Assembly (NCBI GenBank): GCA_903924465.1
Contig: CAIYBN010000142.1
Span: forward strand, 46,667 to 110,666
DNA length: 64,000 nucleotides
Direction of reading: 5' to 3'
Source of the DNA: an uncultured Myxococcales bacterium
GTDB taxonomy: Bacteria; Myxococcota_A; UBA9042
Shown: piece by piece, positions 31,485 to 41,144 of the stretch
Position numbering within the stretch: the stretch's first letter is position 1
Layout of the letters: each line of letters begins with the position of its first letter
Made by a program: the position numbers and the translations under genes
The notes under the pieces: model-generated
The model's input: the letters and a program-made list of their open reading frames with translations, nothing else
The model's database searches: none
Told to the model about the DNA's origin: nothing

Positions 31485-34400
31485 TCAGGCCTTGCGAATC
31501 GCCATCGCAAGCGATTCACCAACCACATCAAGCACTTCCAAATCACCGGCGGCATCAAGCCAGTAGAGGGACGTCGTCAGCGTCTCGGCCGTGACATAGG
31601 GTGCGTGGGCGGCAATCGCCGCGCGCAAACCGGCACTGGCCCAGAGGCCAAGCACGATGCGGTCCTCGACCTCCAATCCCTCGTCTTTGCGGGCATTTTG
31701 GATCTTGGACACCACCTCACGCGCCAACCCCTCCTGGCGGAGTTCGTCGGAAATCGCCGTATCCAGCGCGACGGTGATCGTCCCTTCGGTCGCCACGATC
31801 GCCCCGGGGCGTGGCTGACTGACAAACAAGAAGTCGTCCTTCTGCAGCGGCTCCCCGGCCAAAATCAGCGTGCCGCCTTCGCGCAGAATTGCGGTCTGCT
31901 CCGCCGTGAGCGCAGAAGCCGACGCCGCAACTTCTTTCATCCGTGCCCCAAGCCGTTGGCCCAGCACCTTGAAATTGGGCTTGGCCGTGAACGTGACCAA
32001 GCTCGCGTGGTCCGTCGTCCAAGCCACGGCTTTGACATTCAGCTCGTCGCGAATAATCCCGTCGATGATGGCGCGCACGTCCTCACTCCAGCGGAACGCA
32101 CCCTGCGGCTGCAAAATCGTCAGCAACGGGAGAGGCTGTCGCACGCGAATCTTGTGCTGTTCCCGCAGGTTGCGTGCAAGCGGCACAACCAGACGGGTGA
32201 GCGCCATCTGGGCCTCCAATTCCAGGTCGACAAACGCTTCCAGCGCACGGGGATAGCGCTCCAGGTGAACGCTGCCCTTGGCATCCGGGCACGCGCCGGG
32301 CTGACTCGCCTCCAGCCGCTGGTACAAGGTCTCGGCGAGGAACGGCAGGATCGGCGCGATCATCGTGGCCGCGACGCACAGGACCTCCCACAGCGTCTCA
32401 AACGCGTGCTGCTTGTCCGTATCGTTCTCACTCTTCCAGAAGCGCCGCCGGCTTCTGCGGATGTACCAATTGGTCAATTCATCAATCAGCGCGAGGACAT
32501 GCGGAATCACGTTGTACAGCCGGTACGAGGCCATTTCTTCGTTGATCGCCGCGATGTGGGTTTGCAGCACGCTGAGCATCCAACGGTCCAGCGGCGCCCG
32601 GGCCTCCGTGGGCGAGCGTTTTCCGGGCACCGGCGGCACCCAACCGTCCGCCACCGCGTAGGTCGAAAAGAAGCTGTACGCGTTCCACAACGGCAGCACC
32701 ACCGACCGCACCACGTCACGCACGCCGCTTTCGGCAAAGCGCATTGGCTCGGCGCGCACCGCCGGCGACGTGACCAGGTACGCACGCAGCGCGTCGGCGC
32801 CGTACGTCTCCAGAATCTCGTTGGGATCCGGGTAGTTCTTCAAGCGCTTGGACATCTTCTGGCCGTCTTCCGCCAGAATCAGCCCGTTGACGATGACGTT
32901 CTGGAACGCCGGCTTGTCAAACAGCGCCGTCGACAGCACCAGCAGCGTGTAAAACCAGCCGCGGGTCTGATCCAGGCCTTCGGCGATGAACGCCGCGGGC
33001 AGGTTCGCCTCGACCATTTCCTTGTTTTCAAAGGGATAATGGTTCTGCGCGTACGGCATCGCGCCGGACTCGAACCAGCAGTCGAGCACCTCTGGAATCC
33101 GCTCCATCGTGCCGCCGCAAGACGCGCAATTCCAGTGCAAGCCGTCGACGTGATGCTTGTGCAGGTCGTGCACGTCAACCCGGGATTTTTGCTGCAAGTC
33201 CGCGATGCTGCCCACGCATTCAAACTTGCCGCAGCCGTCGCACTGCCAGATCGGCAGCGGCGTGCCCCAAAACCGGTTGCGGCTGATGGCCCAATCGCGC
33301 GCATCGGCGATCCAGTTGGCGAAGCGCTTTTGCCCGACGTATTCCGGGACCCAAGTGGTCTGCTGGTTGTTGCGGGCCATCTTCACCCGCAGCGGCTCTT
33401 CCTGGGAACCCGACGCCACGCTCTCGACGCGCACGAACCACGTCGGCATCGCCTTGTAGATGAGCGGCGTGCCCGAGCGCCAGCAAAACGGATAATCGTG
33501 ATCGATGGTCGCTTGGTGGAACAGCAGCCCGCGCGCCTTCAGGTCCGCGATCAGCAGCTTGTCCGCGTCCTTGACGAACAGGCCGACAATTTGCCCATCG
33601 GCGATGCCCGCGACATCGCCCGTGAATTTGCCTTCGTTGTCCACGGCATCGCGAAGCGGAATACCCCACTGCTGCGCCACGCGATGGTCGTCCTCACCGA
33701 ACGCCGGCGCCTGATGGACGATGCCGGTGCCGTCTTCCACGGTCACGTAGGCGTCCGACACCACGCGAAAAGCGCCGTCCTGCGCCGCTTCGGCAAAACA
33801 ATCGAACAGCGGCTTGTAGCGCAAACCCACAAGTTCGCTGCCTTTTTTGACAGCGAGAACGGTATGTGCGCCCAGCACCTTCTCCGCCAGCGCTTGGGCC
33901 AGAATGAATTGCTCCGGCGAATCTGGACGCACGGCCACGACATAATCGACATCCGCCCCAACGCAGAGCCCCATGTTCGACGGCAGCGTCCACGGCGTCG
34001 TCGTCCACGCCAGCAGCGAAGTCCCCGGCTGATCGATCACGTGAAACCGCACCGTCACCGCCGGATCCTGCACCTTGCGGTAGTCCATGCCCGCTTCAAA
34101 ATTCGACAGCGGCGTGCCCAGGCGCCACGAATACGGCATCACCTTGTGGCCGCGGTAGATCAGGCCTTTCTTCCACAGGTCGTTGAAGACCCACCAGACG
34201 CTCTCCATGAACTCGGGGTTCATCGTCTTGTAATCGTTGTCAAAATCGACCCAGCGCCCCATCCGCTCCACGGTGCTGCGCCAGAGATCGACGTAGCGCA
34301 GCACGATCGACCGGCACGCTTCGTTGTAGCGACCGACGCCGTAGGCGCGCACATCGCTCGGCGACTTCAGGCCGAGATCCTTCTCGATCTCCATCTCCAC

Positions 34401-34667
34401 CGGCAAGCCATGGGTATCCCAGCCAAAACGCCGTTCGACGCGGTAGCCTTGCATCGCCTGATAGCGCGGCACGATGTCCTTGATGGTGCCCGCCAGCAGG
34501 TGGCCATAGTGCGGCGTGCCGGTGGCAAACGGCGGGCCGTCGTAGAACACGAAGTCCTTGTCGCCTTGCGCCACCTGCTTCTTGAACGTGTCGTGCGTCC
34601 GCCAAAATTGCAGAACTTCGCGTTCCAGTGCGGGAAAATCGGGATTGGACTCGGGCTTGCGAAACAT
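31485..34667 (-). CDS. ileS: isoleucyl-tRNA synthetase, eukaryote-like type
   Basis: IleRS charges tRNA-Ile and edits valine. The 1060-residue product has the HIGH motif as HYGH (residues 53-56, in FATGTPHYGHLLAGTIKD) and KMSKR near residue 604. The GTPHYGHLLAGTIKDIVPR context and the long C-terminal region are those of type 2 (eukaryote-like) IleRS rather than the usual bacterial type. Family knowledge links this type to reduced mupirocin sensitivity. The ATG at 34667 has CGGAGAAC upstream. The frame stays open to 35552, but that part is antisense to the aminotransferase gene and is not coding. Confidence 0.95.
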   Translation of the reverse strand: MFRKPESNPDFPALEREVLQFWRTHDTFKKQVAQGDKDFVFYDGPPFATGTPHYGHLLAGTIKDIVPRYQAMQGYRVERRFGWDTHGLPVEMEIEKDLGLKSPSDVRAYGVGRYNEACRSIVLRYVDLWRSTVERMGRWVDFDNDYKTMNPEFMESVWWVFNDLWKKGLIYRGHKVMPYSWRLGTPLSNFEAGMDYRKVQDPAVTVRFHVIDQPGTSLLAWTTTPWTLPSNMGLCVGADVDYVVAVRPDSPEQFILAQALAEKVLGAHTVLAVKKGSELVGLRYKPLFDCFAEAAQDGAFRVVSDAYVTVEDGTGIVHQAPAFGEDDHRVAQQWGIPLRDAVDNEGKFTGDVAGIADGQIVGLFVKDADKLLIADLKARGLLFHQATIDHDYPFCWRSGTPLIYKAMPTWFVRVESVASGSQEEPLRVKMARNNQQTTWVPEYVGQKRFANWIADARDWAISRNRFWGTPLPIWQCDGCGKFECVGSIADLQQKSRVDVHDLHKHHVDGLHWNCASCGGTMERIPEVLDCWFESGAMPYAQNHYPFENKEMVEANLPAAFIAEGLDQTRGWFYTLLVLSTALFDKPAFQNVIVNGLILAEDGQKMSKRLKNYPDPNEILETYGADALRAYLVTSPAVRAEPMRFAESGVRDVVRSVVLPLWNAYSFFSTYAVADGWVPPVPGKRSPTEARAPLDRWMLSVLQTHIAAINEEMASYRLYNVIPHVLALIDELTNWYIRRSRRRFWKSENDTDKQHAFETLWEVLCVAATMIAPILPFLAETLYQRLEASQPGACPDAKGSVHLERYPRALEAFVDLELEAQMALTRLVVPLARNLREQHKIRVRQPLPLLTILQPQGAFRWSEDVRAIIDGIIRDELNVKAVAWTTDHASLVTFTAKPNFKVLGQRLGARMKEVAASASALTAEQTAILREGGTLILAGEPLQKDDFLFVSQPRPGAIVATEGTITVALDTAISDELRQEGLAREVVSKIQNARKDEGLEVEDRIVLGLWASAGLRAAIAAHAPYVTAETLTTSLYWLDAAGDLEVLDVVGESLAMAIRKA

Positions 34668-34739
34668 GTGGCGTTCTCCGTGCAGACACAAGGGCGCGCA
34701 GTGTAGCGCGATGGCCGATTGCTTGCGAGAATGCGCGCC

Positions 34740-35927
34740 ATGAAGACGCCGCCTCTCCCGCAATTGGGTCACCGCACGCTGTTTCCTGAACTGCAAAGTC
34801 GTGTGTACCTCGCGCACGCCGCCGTTTCGCCGGTGTCGACGCCGGTGCGCGAAGCCGTACTGGCGGTGCTCGATGCCTACGGCCAGCTCGGCGTGGGCGC
34901 GTTTCCGCCGTGGATCGCCCAGCGGCAGCGGCTGAAAGAGGTGATCGCGCGGCTGATTCACGCCGACGCCGACGATTTGGCGCTTGTGCAGTCGACGACC
35001 GCCGGCTTGATGGCGCTCGCGCTGTGCCTCGATTGGCGACCGGGCGACCGGATCCTGCTGACCCGCGGCGAGTTTCCCGCCAACGTGACGCCGTGGCAGC
35101 AGGCCGCGAAACAGTTTGGCCTGGAGATCGCCTGGCTGCCGCAGCCACGGCCGAATGACATCAGCGAATGGCTGGATGCCCTGCGCCAGGCCCTGCGCGC
35201 GGGGCACGTGCGCGTGGTGGCGGTGAGCGCCGTGCAGTTCCAGACGGGCCTGCAGATGCCGCTGGAAGCGATCGGCGTCCTCTGCCAGAACGCCGGCGCC
35301 GAGCTCGTGGTGGACGCAGTTCAGGCTTTTGGCGCGGTGCCGTTGGACGTGCAACGGCTGGGCATCGACTACCTGGCGTGCGGTGCGCACAAGTGGTGCA
35401 ACGGCCTGGAAGGCGCAGGATTTCTCTACGTCGCCAAGCAGCGCATCGCCGCCTTGCAGCCGCGCATGGCGGGCTGGCTGAGCCACGAGGACGGTCTCGG
35501 CTTTCTGTTTCGCGGCGCGGGTCTGCTGCTGCACGATCGGCCGATTCGCCAACGCGCCGACTTTCTGGAGATCGGCAACCTATCGACCGCAAGTTTCGCC
35601 GGCATGGGCGCGGCGGTCGACGTTCTGGAATCGCTTGGCATTCAAGCCATCTTCGACCACGTCCAGCCGATTCTCGACGCGCTGGAGGATGGGCTTCTTG
35701 CCCGCAGCTTCACCAGTGCGCGCGCGACCGATCCCGCGCTGCGCTCGTGCACGCTGTCCCTGCTGCCGCCGCCCGGCGTGGATCTGCTGGCCCTGCACAA
35801 GCTGCTGACCGCGGCAGGCATCGCCCACTCAGTGCCCGACGGCTATCTGCGCCTCGCGCCGCACTGGCCCAATGCGCTGCATGAAGTGCCCGTGGTGCTG
35901 GCGGCGATGGACGAAGCGCTGGGCTAG
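34740..35927 (+). CDS. class V PLP-dependent aminotransferase-like protein
   Basis: A 395-residue fold-type I PLP enzyme related to cysteine desulfurases, isopenicillin N epimerase and kynureninase. The Schiff-base lysine is Lys218 in CGAHKWCNG, and the PLP-binding Asp is in ELVVDAVQAFG. The catalytic Cys loop of cysteine desulfurases is not evident, so desulfurase activity is unlikely. The substrate is unknown. Start candidates at 34719, 34731 and 34740 are close together; the last is preferred because it avoids a rare leader. The stop overlaps that of the convergent lipoprotein gene within a shared CTAG. Confidence 0.85.
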   Translation: MKTPPLPQLGHRTLFPELQSRVYLAHAAVSPVSTPVREAVLAVLDAYGQLGVGAFPPWIAQRQRLKEVIARLIHADADDLALVQSTTAGLMALALCLDWRPGDRILLTRGEFPANVTPWQQAAKQFGLEIAWLPQPRPNDISEWLDALRQALRAGHVRVVAVSAVQFQTGLQMPLEAIGVLCQNAGAELVVDAVQAFGAVPLDVQRLGIDYLACGAHKWCNGLEGAGFLYVAKQRIAALQPRMAGWLSHEDGLGFLFRGAGLLLHDRPIRQRADFLEIGNLSTASFAGMGAAVDVLESLGIQAIFDHVQPILDALEDGLLARSFTSARATDPALRSCTLSLLPPPGVDLLALHKLLTAAGIAHSVPDGYLRLAPHWPNALHEVPVVLAAMDEALG

Positions 35928-37228
35928 AAACCGCAGCTGCACGTGCCGATGGGCGTGTCGGCGCCGAGCGGTTGGCACGTGCAGCCCTGCTTGCTGTTGC
36001 AGAACGCGACGATGTTGTCGCACTTCAGGCTCTTGTCGTAGCACAGGCCGGTCGTCGTCGCGTCGCATGCGAGGTCAAACGCGGAACCGCCGACGTTTTG
36101 GCAGTCGCTGTCCGCCTTGCACGGCGCATAGGGATCGCCGCCGCTTGTCGAATCGCCGCTGCACGTATATGTCTTGAGTGAACAAGTCCCGAGTTTCTTG
36201 GCCGCGCACGTCGCGTCGCTCGCGCATTCCACGCAACTCCAGGCGCCGTTCAGTTGGACGCAATCCGGGTACGGGTTGTTGCATGCCTTGCAGGTCAACG
36301 GGGCCGCGATGCACGCGTGCACCGTCGCGTCGCACTTCAAGCCCGGTTTGCAGTCGCTGTCCTGCGCGCACCCGACGCACGTGCCGTCGGGGAGCTTCGC
36401 CGGTTTGCTGTCCGGGCAGCCGGCGGGGTTGACGCACACGTGGCTCGTCGTGTCGCAGTGGCCGCCCGGGCATTCCTTGTCGAGCAGACAATCCACGCAG
36501 CTGCCGAGGATGCACTTGCCCGGGCACTTCGCGCAGCCAGAGTCGGCCTGGCACTTGGCGCCGTAGCAGCATGCCAAACCTGTGAAACCGCAAACGTTTC
36601 CGGCCTCCGTCTTTTGACACAAGCTGCCCGGCTGGCAGGAGCCGTTCGGGCTGCAATCCGGCATACAGATCTTCTGCGTGCTGAAGTCCGGGCTGGCGAG
36701 CGTCGCGCATTTCAAGCCAGGCCCGCAGTCGCTGACTTTCTGGCACGGCGTGCACGGCGTCTTGCCGTTGACGCACTGGCCGCTCAGCGGGTCGCATACT
36801 TGATCGCTGGCGCAACCGGTCGCAACGCAGCCTTCGCACGCGTACTTGGGCGGCAGACAATGCTTGAGGGTATCACTCGTGCTGGCCTGGTCGCAGAGGA
36901 ATCCGCCGGAACAATCCGTCGCACCCGTGCACGTGTGGCTGCAATAGCTGCCGTTCAGCAGGGCGATGCAGTCAAACCCGTCACCACAATCCGCTTTGCT
37001 CTCGCAAGATTCGCATTGACCACCTGGCGCTGCGGACGTCACGTCTGCGGCAACGTCGGTTGTGGCATCTGCAGGTGAGACGGCGTCCGTTCCCACGTCG
37101 GTGGCGATCGCGAGGTCGCCCTGCGCGTCGGATTGGCCGAGTCCGGACACCTGCGCGTCGCCCCCGCAGCCGCTGCCCATCAATAAGCTCGTAGCAAGAA
37201 CCGAAAAAAACACCGTGCGCATCGTCAT
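35924..37228 (-). CDS. Cys-rich lipoprotein
   Basis: A 434-residue predicted surface lipoprotein. The start MTMRTVFFSVLATSLLMGSG leads to a lipobox Cys; an Asp/Ala/Thr linker follows. The remaining ~350 residues hold many Cys pairs in short modules of the form CxxxSDCGxGxxC and CAQDSDCKPGLKCD, also common in giant surface proteins of this lineage. No catalytic motif is seen. GGAG lies seven bases before the ATG at 37228. Its last four bases overlap the convergent aminotransferase gene. A structural or binding role is probable. Confidence 0.82.
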   Translation of the reverse strand: MTMRTVFFSVLATSLLMGSGCGGDAQVSGLGQSDAQGDLAIATDVGTDAVSPADATTDVAADVTSAAPGGQCESCESKADCGDGFDCIALLNGSYCSHTCTGATDCSGGFLCDQASTSDTLKHCLPPKYACEGCVATGCASDQVCDPLSGQCVNGKTPCTPCQKVSDCGPGLKCATLASPDFSTQKICMPDCSPNGSCQPGSLCQKTEAGNVCGFTGLACCYGAKCQADSGCAKCPGKCILGSCVDCLLDKECPGGHCDTTSHVCVNPAGCPDSKPAKLPDGTCVGCAQDSDCKPGLKCDATVHACIAAPLTCKACNNPYPDCVQLNGAWSCVECASDATCAAKKLGTCSLKTYTCSGDSTSGGDPYAPCKADSDCQNVGGSAFDLACDATTTGLCYDKSLKCDNIVAFCNSKQGCTCQPLGADTPIGTCSCGF

Positions 37229-37357
37229 GACGCTCCAGACCGCCCTGCCCCGTGCGCAGTATACGCCTTTGCGGGAGGGAAAAGCGCCGAGGCCGCGCGG
37301 TGGCCAGATCGCCAGCGACGACGACACGCTCAGCGGCGACGTTTCCGGCGACTGACC

Positions 37358-39910
37358 CTACAGGTCCAAATTCCGCACGTTCAGCGCGTTCGCGGTGATG
37401 AAATCGCGGCGCGGCTCGACGGCATCGCCCATCAGCACGTTGAACACGCTGTCGGCGGCCACGGCGTCTTCGACCTTGACCTGCAAAATCGTCCGCTTGG
37501 TGCTGTCCATCGTGGTTTCCCACAGCTGCTCGGGATTCATTTCTCCCAAGCCTTTGAAGCGGTTCAGCTGCACGCCCTTCGAGCCGAATTCCAGGATGCG
37601 GTCGAGAATTTCCTCGAAATCCTCCACCTGAATCGACTCCGTGCCGCGGCTCACCGTGTACGGCCCCGCGCCCAGCGCCGCTTCGACTTCCGCCATGCGG
37701 CCCTTCAGCAGCTTGTAGTCCGAGCCGCCGATCATCCGCGCGCCAATCACCGTCGTGCGCGTCACGCCGGCATGGCGCGTCTTGACGTGAATGCTCGGCG
37801 GCACAATCGGCTGCGTCGTCCGTTCTCCACCCAGGTCCATCGGCGTTTCCGTCGCCTCCTGGATGTGGAATTTCGGAATGCCCATCGCCGGCTCGTGGAT
37901 GTGCAGCCAATCGCCCACTTCCGCCACCGCTTCGTCCAGCTTGTCGCGGTCCAGCAGCGTCTCCATCGTCAGGTAGGACGCTTTCACAAAGCCCGACACC
38001 ACGCGTTCGTCCGTCGCGCCGCCCATGCGTTTGCCCAAGCGGTGCATGATGTTGCGGAACTCGACGATCTTGCGCACCAGCTTTTGCAGCACAACGCCTT
38101 CGATTTTCGCCGCAGCGCCGCTGACCGACACTTCCTCGGTGCCCGCTTCAATCAGGTACGTGTCCTTGGCATTGTCGTCCAGCAGATACTGCTCTTTCTT
38201 GCCGCGCTTGGCCCGGTACAGCGGCGGTTGCGCAATGTACAGGTAGCCGCGCTCGATGAGCTCCGGATACTGCCGGAAGAAGAACGTCAGCAGCAGCGTG
38301 CGGATGTGCAGACCGTCGACGTCGGCGTCCGTCATGATGATGATGCGGTGGTAGCGCACCTTGTCGATATTCTTGTCCTCGCCGATGCTCGCGCCCAAAG
38401 CCGTGATGAGCACGATGATTTCCTGACTCGCCAGCATGCGGTCAAAGCGCGCGCGCTCGACGTTCAGGATCTTGCCGCGCAACGGTAGAATCGCCTGATA
38501 CGCACGCTCCCGACCCGATTTCGCCGAACCACCTGCCGACTCGCCTTCCACGATGAACAGCTCGCACTTCGCCGGGTCGCGTTCCTGACAATCCGCCAGC
38601 TTGCCGGGCAGCGTCGACGACTCCAGCACGCCTTTGCGCCGCACCATCTCACGCGCCCGCCGGGCCGCGTCACGCGCGCGCGCCGCGTCGATCGCCTTGC
38701 CAATCAGCTTCTTCGCCTCATTCGGATGTTCCTGCAGGTATTCCGCGAGCTTCTCGCCCACCACCGACTGCACCACCGGCGTCACTTCCGAGCTGACCAG
38801 CTTGTCCTTGGTTTGACTGGAGAATTTCGGATCCGGCAGCTTGACCGAGATGATGACCACCAGGCCTTCGCGGATGTCATCGCCGCTCACCGGCTCCTTG
38901 ACCTTCTTGAGCAGGCCTTCTTTCTCCGCGTAATCATTGACGACGCGCGTCAGCGCTGCCTTGAAACCGGTCAGGTGCGCGCCGCCATCGCGGTTGCGGA
39001 TGTTGTTGGTGAAACACACCGCCTGCTCGTTGTAGCTGTCGTTCCACTGCAGCGCGACCTCGACGTCGACCATCTTCTTGGACTCTTCAATCCACTTTTT
39101 GGCCATCATCGTGATCGGCGGATCGTGCAGCACGGTCTTGTTTTTGTTCAAGAATTGCACAAAGCTCGCCAGACCGCCGTCAAATTTGAACAGCGCCTCG
39201 CGCTCGTCGCGCTCATCCTTGACGCTGATCGCCAAGCTGCGATTCAGGTATGCCATTTCGCGGAAACGCGCCGTCAGCGTGTCGAAATTGAACTCCATCA
39301 TCGTAAAGATTTCCGGATCCGGCTTGAAATGCACGCGCGTGCCGTTGCGCGGCGTCGGTTCGCCCTGGCGAATGCGTGCGCCGTCGGCTTGCAACTGGGT
39401 AAATCCACGCTCGAAATGGATATGCCACTCGTAGCCGTCGCGCTCAATCGTCAGGTCCAGCCATTCCGACAGCGCGTTCACCACGGAAACGCCCACGCCG
39501 TGCAGACCGCCTGAAACTTTGTAGGAATTCTGGTCAAACTTGCCGCCTGCGTGCAGTTCCGTCAGCGCCACTTCGGCCGCCGAACGCCCGTCGCCATGGT
39601 CGCCAACCGGAATGCCACGGCCGTTGTCCTGCACGCTGCACGAGCCATCCAGGTGCAGCACGACCTCGATGTGCGTGCAGAAGCCCGCGAGCGCTTCATC
39701 CACCGAGTTGTCCACGACTTCGTAGACCATGTGGTGCAAACCGGAACCATCGTCGGTGTCGCCGATGTACATGCCGGGACGCTTGCGGACCGCCTCCAAG
39801 CCCTTCAAAACTTTGATGGAATCCGAGCTGTAGTCATCCACGGCCGCCAGTTGATCGGCGTCCAGCAGGTCCGCGTCGGCGCGTTCCAAGATCTGATTGA
39901 TGTTGGCCAT
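37358..39910 (-). CDS. gyrB: DNA gyrase subunit B
   Basis: GyrB is the ATPase subunit of DNA gyrase, which introduces negative supercoils. The 850-residue protein has the GHKL ATPase motifs (EVVDNSVDEALAG, DNGRGIPVG, SGGLHGVGVSVVNAL), the TOPRIM motifs EGESAGGSAK and MTDADVDGLHIRTLLLTFF, and the C-terminal RFKGLGEMNPEQLWETTM. The ~170-residue insertion between TOPRIM and the C-terminus matches the Gram-negative form. CGGAG precedes the ATG at 39910; the frame is open further upstream but without coding signs. Confidence 0.96.
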   Translation of the reverse strand: MANINQILERADADLLDADQLAAVDDYSSDSIKVLKGLEAVRKRPGMYIGDTDDGSGLHHMVYEVVDNSVDEALAGFCTHIEVVLHLDGSCSVQDNGRGIPVGDHGDGRSAAEVALTELHAGGKFDQNSYKVSGGLHGVGVSVVNALSEWLDLTIERDGYEWHIHFERGFTQLQADGARIRQGEPTPRNGTRVHFKPDPEIFTMMEFNFDTLTARFREMAYLNRSLAISVKDERDEREALFKFDGGLASFVQFLNKNKTVLHDPPITMMAKKWIEESKKMVDVEVALQWNDSYNEQAVCFTNNIRNRDGGAHLTGFKAALTRVVNDYAEKEGLLKKVKEPVSGDDIREGLVVIISVKLPDPKFSSQTKDKLVSSEVTPVVQSVVGEKLAEYLQEHPNEAKKLIGKAIDAARARDAARRAREMVRRKGVLESSTLPGKLADCQERDPAKCELFIVEGESAGGSAKSGRERAYQAILPLRGKILNVERARFDRMLASQEIIVLITALGASIGEDKNIDKVRYHRIIIMTDADVDGLHIRTLLLTFFFRQYPELIERGYLYIAQPPLYRAKRGKKEQYLLDDNAKDTYLIEAGTEEVSVSGAAAKIEGVVLQKLVRKIVEFRNIMHRLGKRMGGATDERVVSGFVKASYLTMETLLDRDKLDEAVAEVGDWLHIHEPAMGIPKFHIQEATETPMDLGGERTTQPIVPPSIHVKTRHAGVTRTTVIGARMIGGSDYKLLKGRMAEVEAALGAGPYTVSRGTESIQVEDFEEILDRILEFGSKGVQLNRFKGLGEMNPEQLWETTMDSTKRTILQVKVEDAVAADSVFNVLMGDAVEPRRDFITANALNVRNLDL

Positions 39911-40139
39911 TTGTTGGCTCCGGGCAATTGCAGGCAATGCGTTGGGGATTTTGCGTCGTGAAATCAATGCGTTTTGAGCGGGCAAAACCGCTGGCACGAT
40001 AGCACAGAATAGCCAAATCGACAAGCGAAGTTGCGCGCTGCTGCGCCCGGCGGCGGGTCGGCACACACATCCGCACGTGCGCGAGGGCCTGCGGCGCGTC
40101 GCCCTTGAATTTTGCCCCAAAACGGGCGAACGTCTGGGC

Positions 40140-41144
40140 ATGGCACGCAGCACGCTTCAAGATCGCTACGCCCGCATCCAGAAACTCGGTTTGCAGGCGG
40201 CCAATCAACTTCAGGCCTTTGTCTCTGCGGATACGGAACGCCCGCTGCTGAAGCAACTGGCGGAAGAAGTCGGTGAGGCCGCGCAGGATATCGCCGCGCT
40301 GCTGCTTTCCGGCACGTGGCGAACGCCGGCGGATGAAGTGGACCGGCGCATTGCCCAATTGATGCAGGGACAACATCTGGGCGAATTTGGCGTGGATCCA
40401 TTTGGTTATGCGCCAGAGTCGCTGCGGGTGATGGTGCCGATTCTCGACTTCCTGCACCGCGTCTGGTTTCGCGCCGAGTGCTTTGACCTGAACCGCGTGC
40501 CGAACGGTCGCGTCTTGCTGATCGCCAACCATTCCGGACAGTTGCCGTTCGATGGCGCGGTCATCGCGTCCGCCATGCTGCTGGAACATGAGCCGCCGCG
40601 CATGCCGCGGACAATGGTCGAGAAGTTCGCTACCGCGCTGCCCGGATTCGGCGATTTGGTGTATCGCTCAGGTTCCGTGACAGGTCTGCCGGATAACTGC
40701 CGGCGCCTGCTGGAGAACGACGAATGTGTCCTCGTGTTTCCGGAAGGTGCGCGCGGCATTTCCAAACCGTTTCACGAGCGTTACCGCATGACGGCGTTCG
40801 GCCACGGCTTCATGCGCCTGGCCTTGGAAACCCACACGCCGATTGTGCCAATTGCGGTAGTCGGCGCGGAAGAACAGACGATCAACATCTTTGATTTCAA
40901 GTTGTTGGCTAAGATTCTGCACACACCTTCGCTCGCCATCACGCCGCTGATGCCGTTCATCGGCCCGCTGGCGATGCTGCCGTCGCCGGTGAAATACCGC
41001 ATCTATTTTGGCGAGCCACTGACGTTTGAAGGCGACCCGAACGACGACGAGGCGGTGATTGCGCCGAAGGTCGCGGTCGTCCGCAATGCGATTCAGGTCA
41101 TGATGGAGCGCGGCTTGCGCGAACGGCGCGGCTACTTCGTCTGA
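40140..41144 (+). CDS. PlsC-like lysophospholipid acyltransferase
   Basis: A 334-residue member of the glycerolipid acyltransferase superfamily that would esterify an acyl chain to a lipid acceptor. Motif I appears as NHSGQLPFDG, where His and Asp are separated by six residues rather than the usual four. Motif III is FPEGARGISKPF, and a proline-rich motif IV-like segment is TPIVPIAVVG. The N-terminal ~100 residues are helical and of unknown role. ATG 40140 is chosen; an in-frame GTG at 40077 would add 21 residues. The gene is divergent from gyrB and overlaps the convergent epimerase gene by 13 bases. Confidence 0.82.
   Translation: MARSTLQDRYARIQKLGLQAANQLQAFVSADTERPLLKQLAEEVGEAAQDIAALLLSGTWRTPADEVDRRIAQLMQGQHLGEFGVDPFGYAPESLRVMVPILDFLHRVWFRAECFDLNRVPNGRVLLIANHSGQLPFDGAVIASAMLLEHEPPRMPRTMVEKFATALPGFGDLVYRSGSVTGLPDNCRRLLENDECVLVFPEGARGISKPFHERYRMTAFGHGFMRLALETHTPIVPIAVVGAEEQTINIFDFKLLAKILHTPSLAITPLMPFIGPLAMLPSPVKYRIYFGEPLTFEGDPNDDEAVIAPKVAVVRNAIQVMMERGLRERRGYFV

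Noticed and set aside
34668..35552. N-terminal extension of ileS by 295 codons
   Set aside because: The extension is antisense to the aminotransferase gene. IleRS domains start right at the ATG at 34667, which has a ribosome site.
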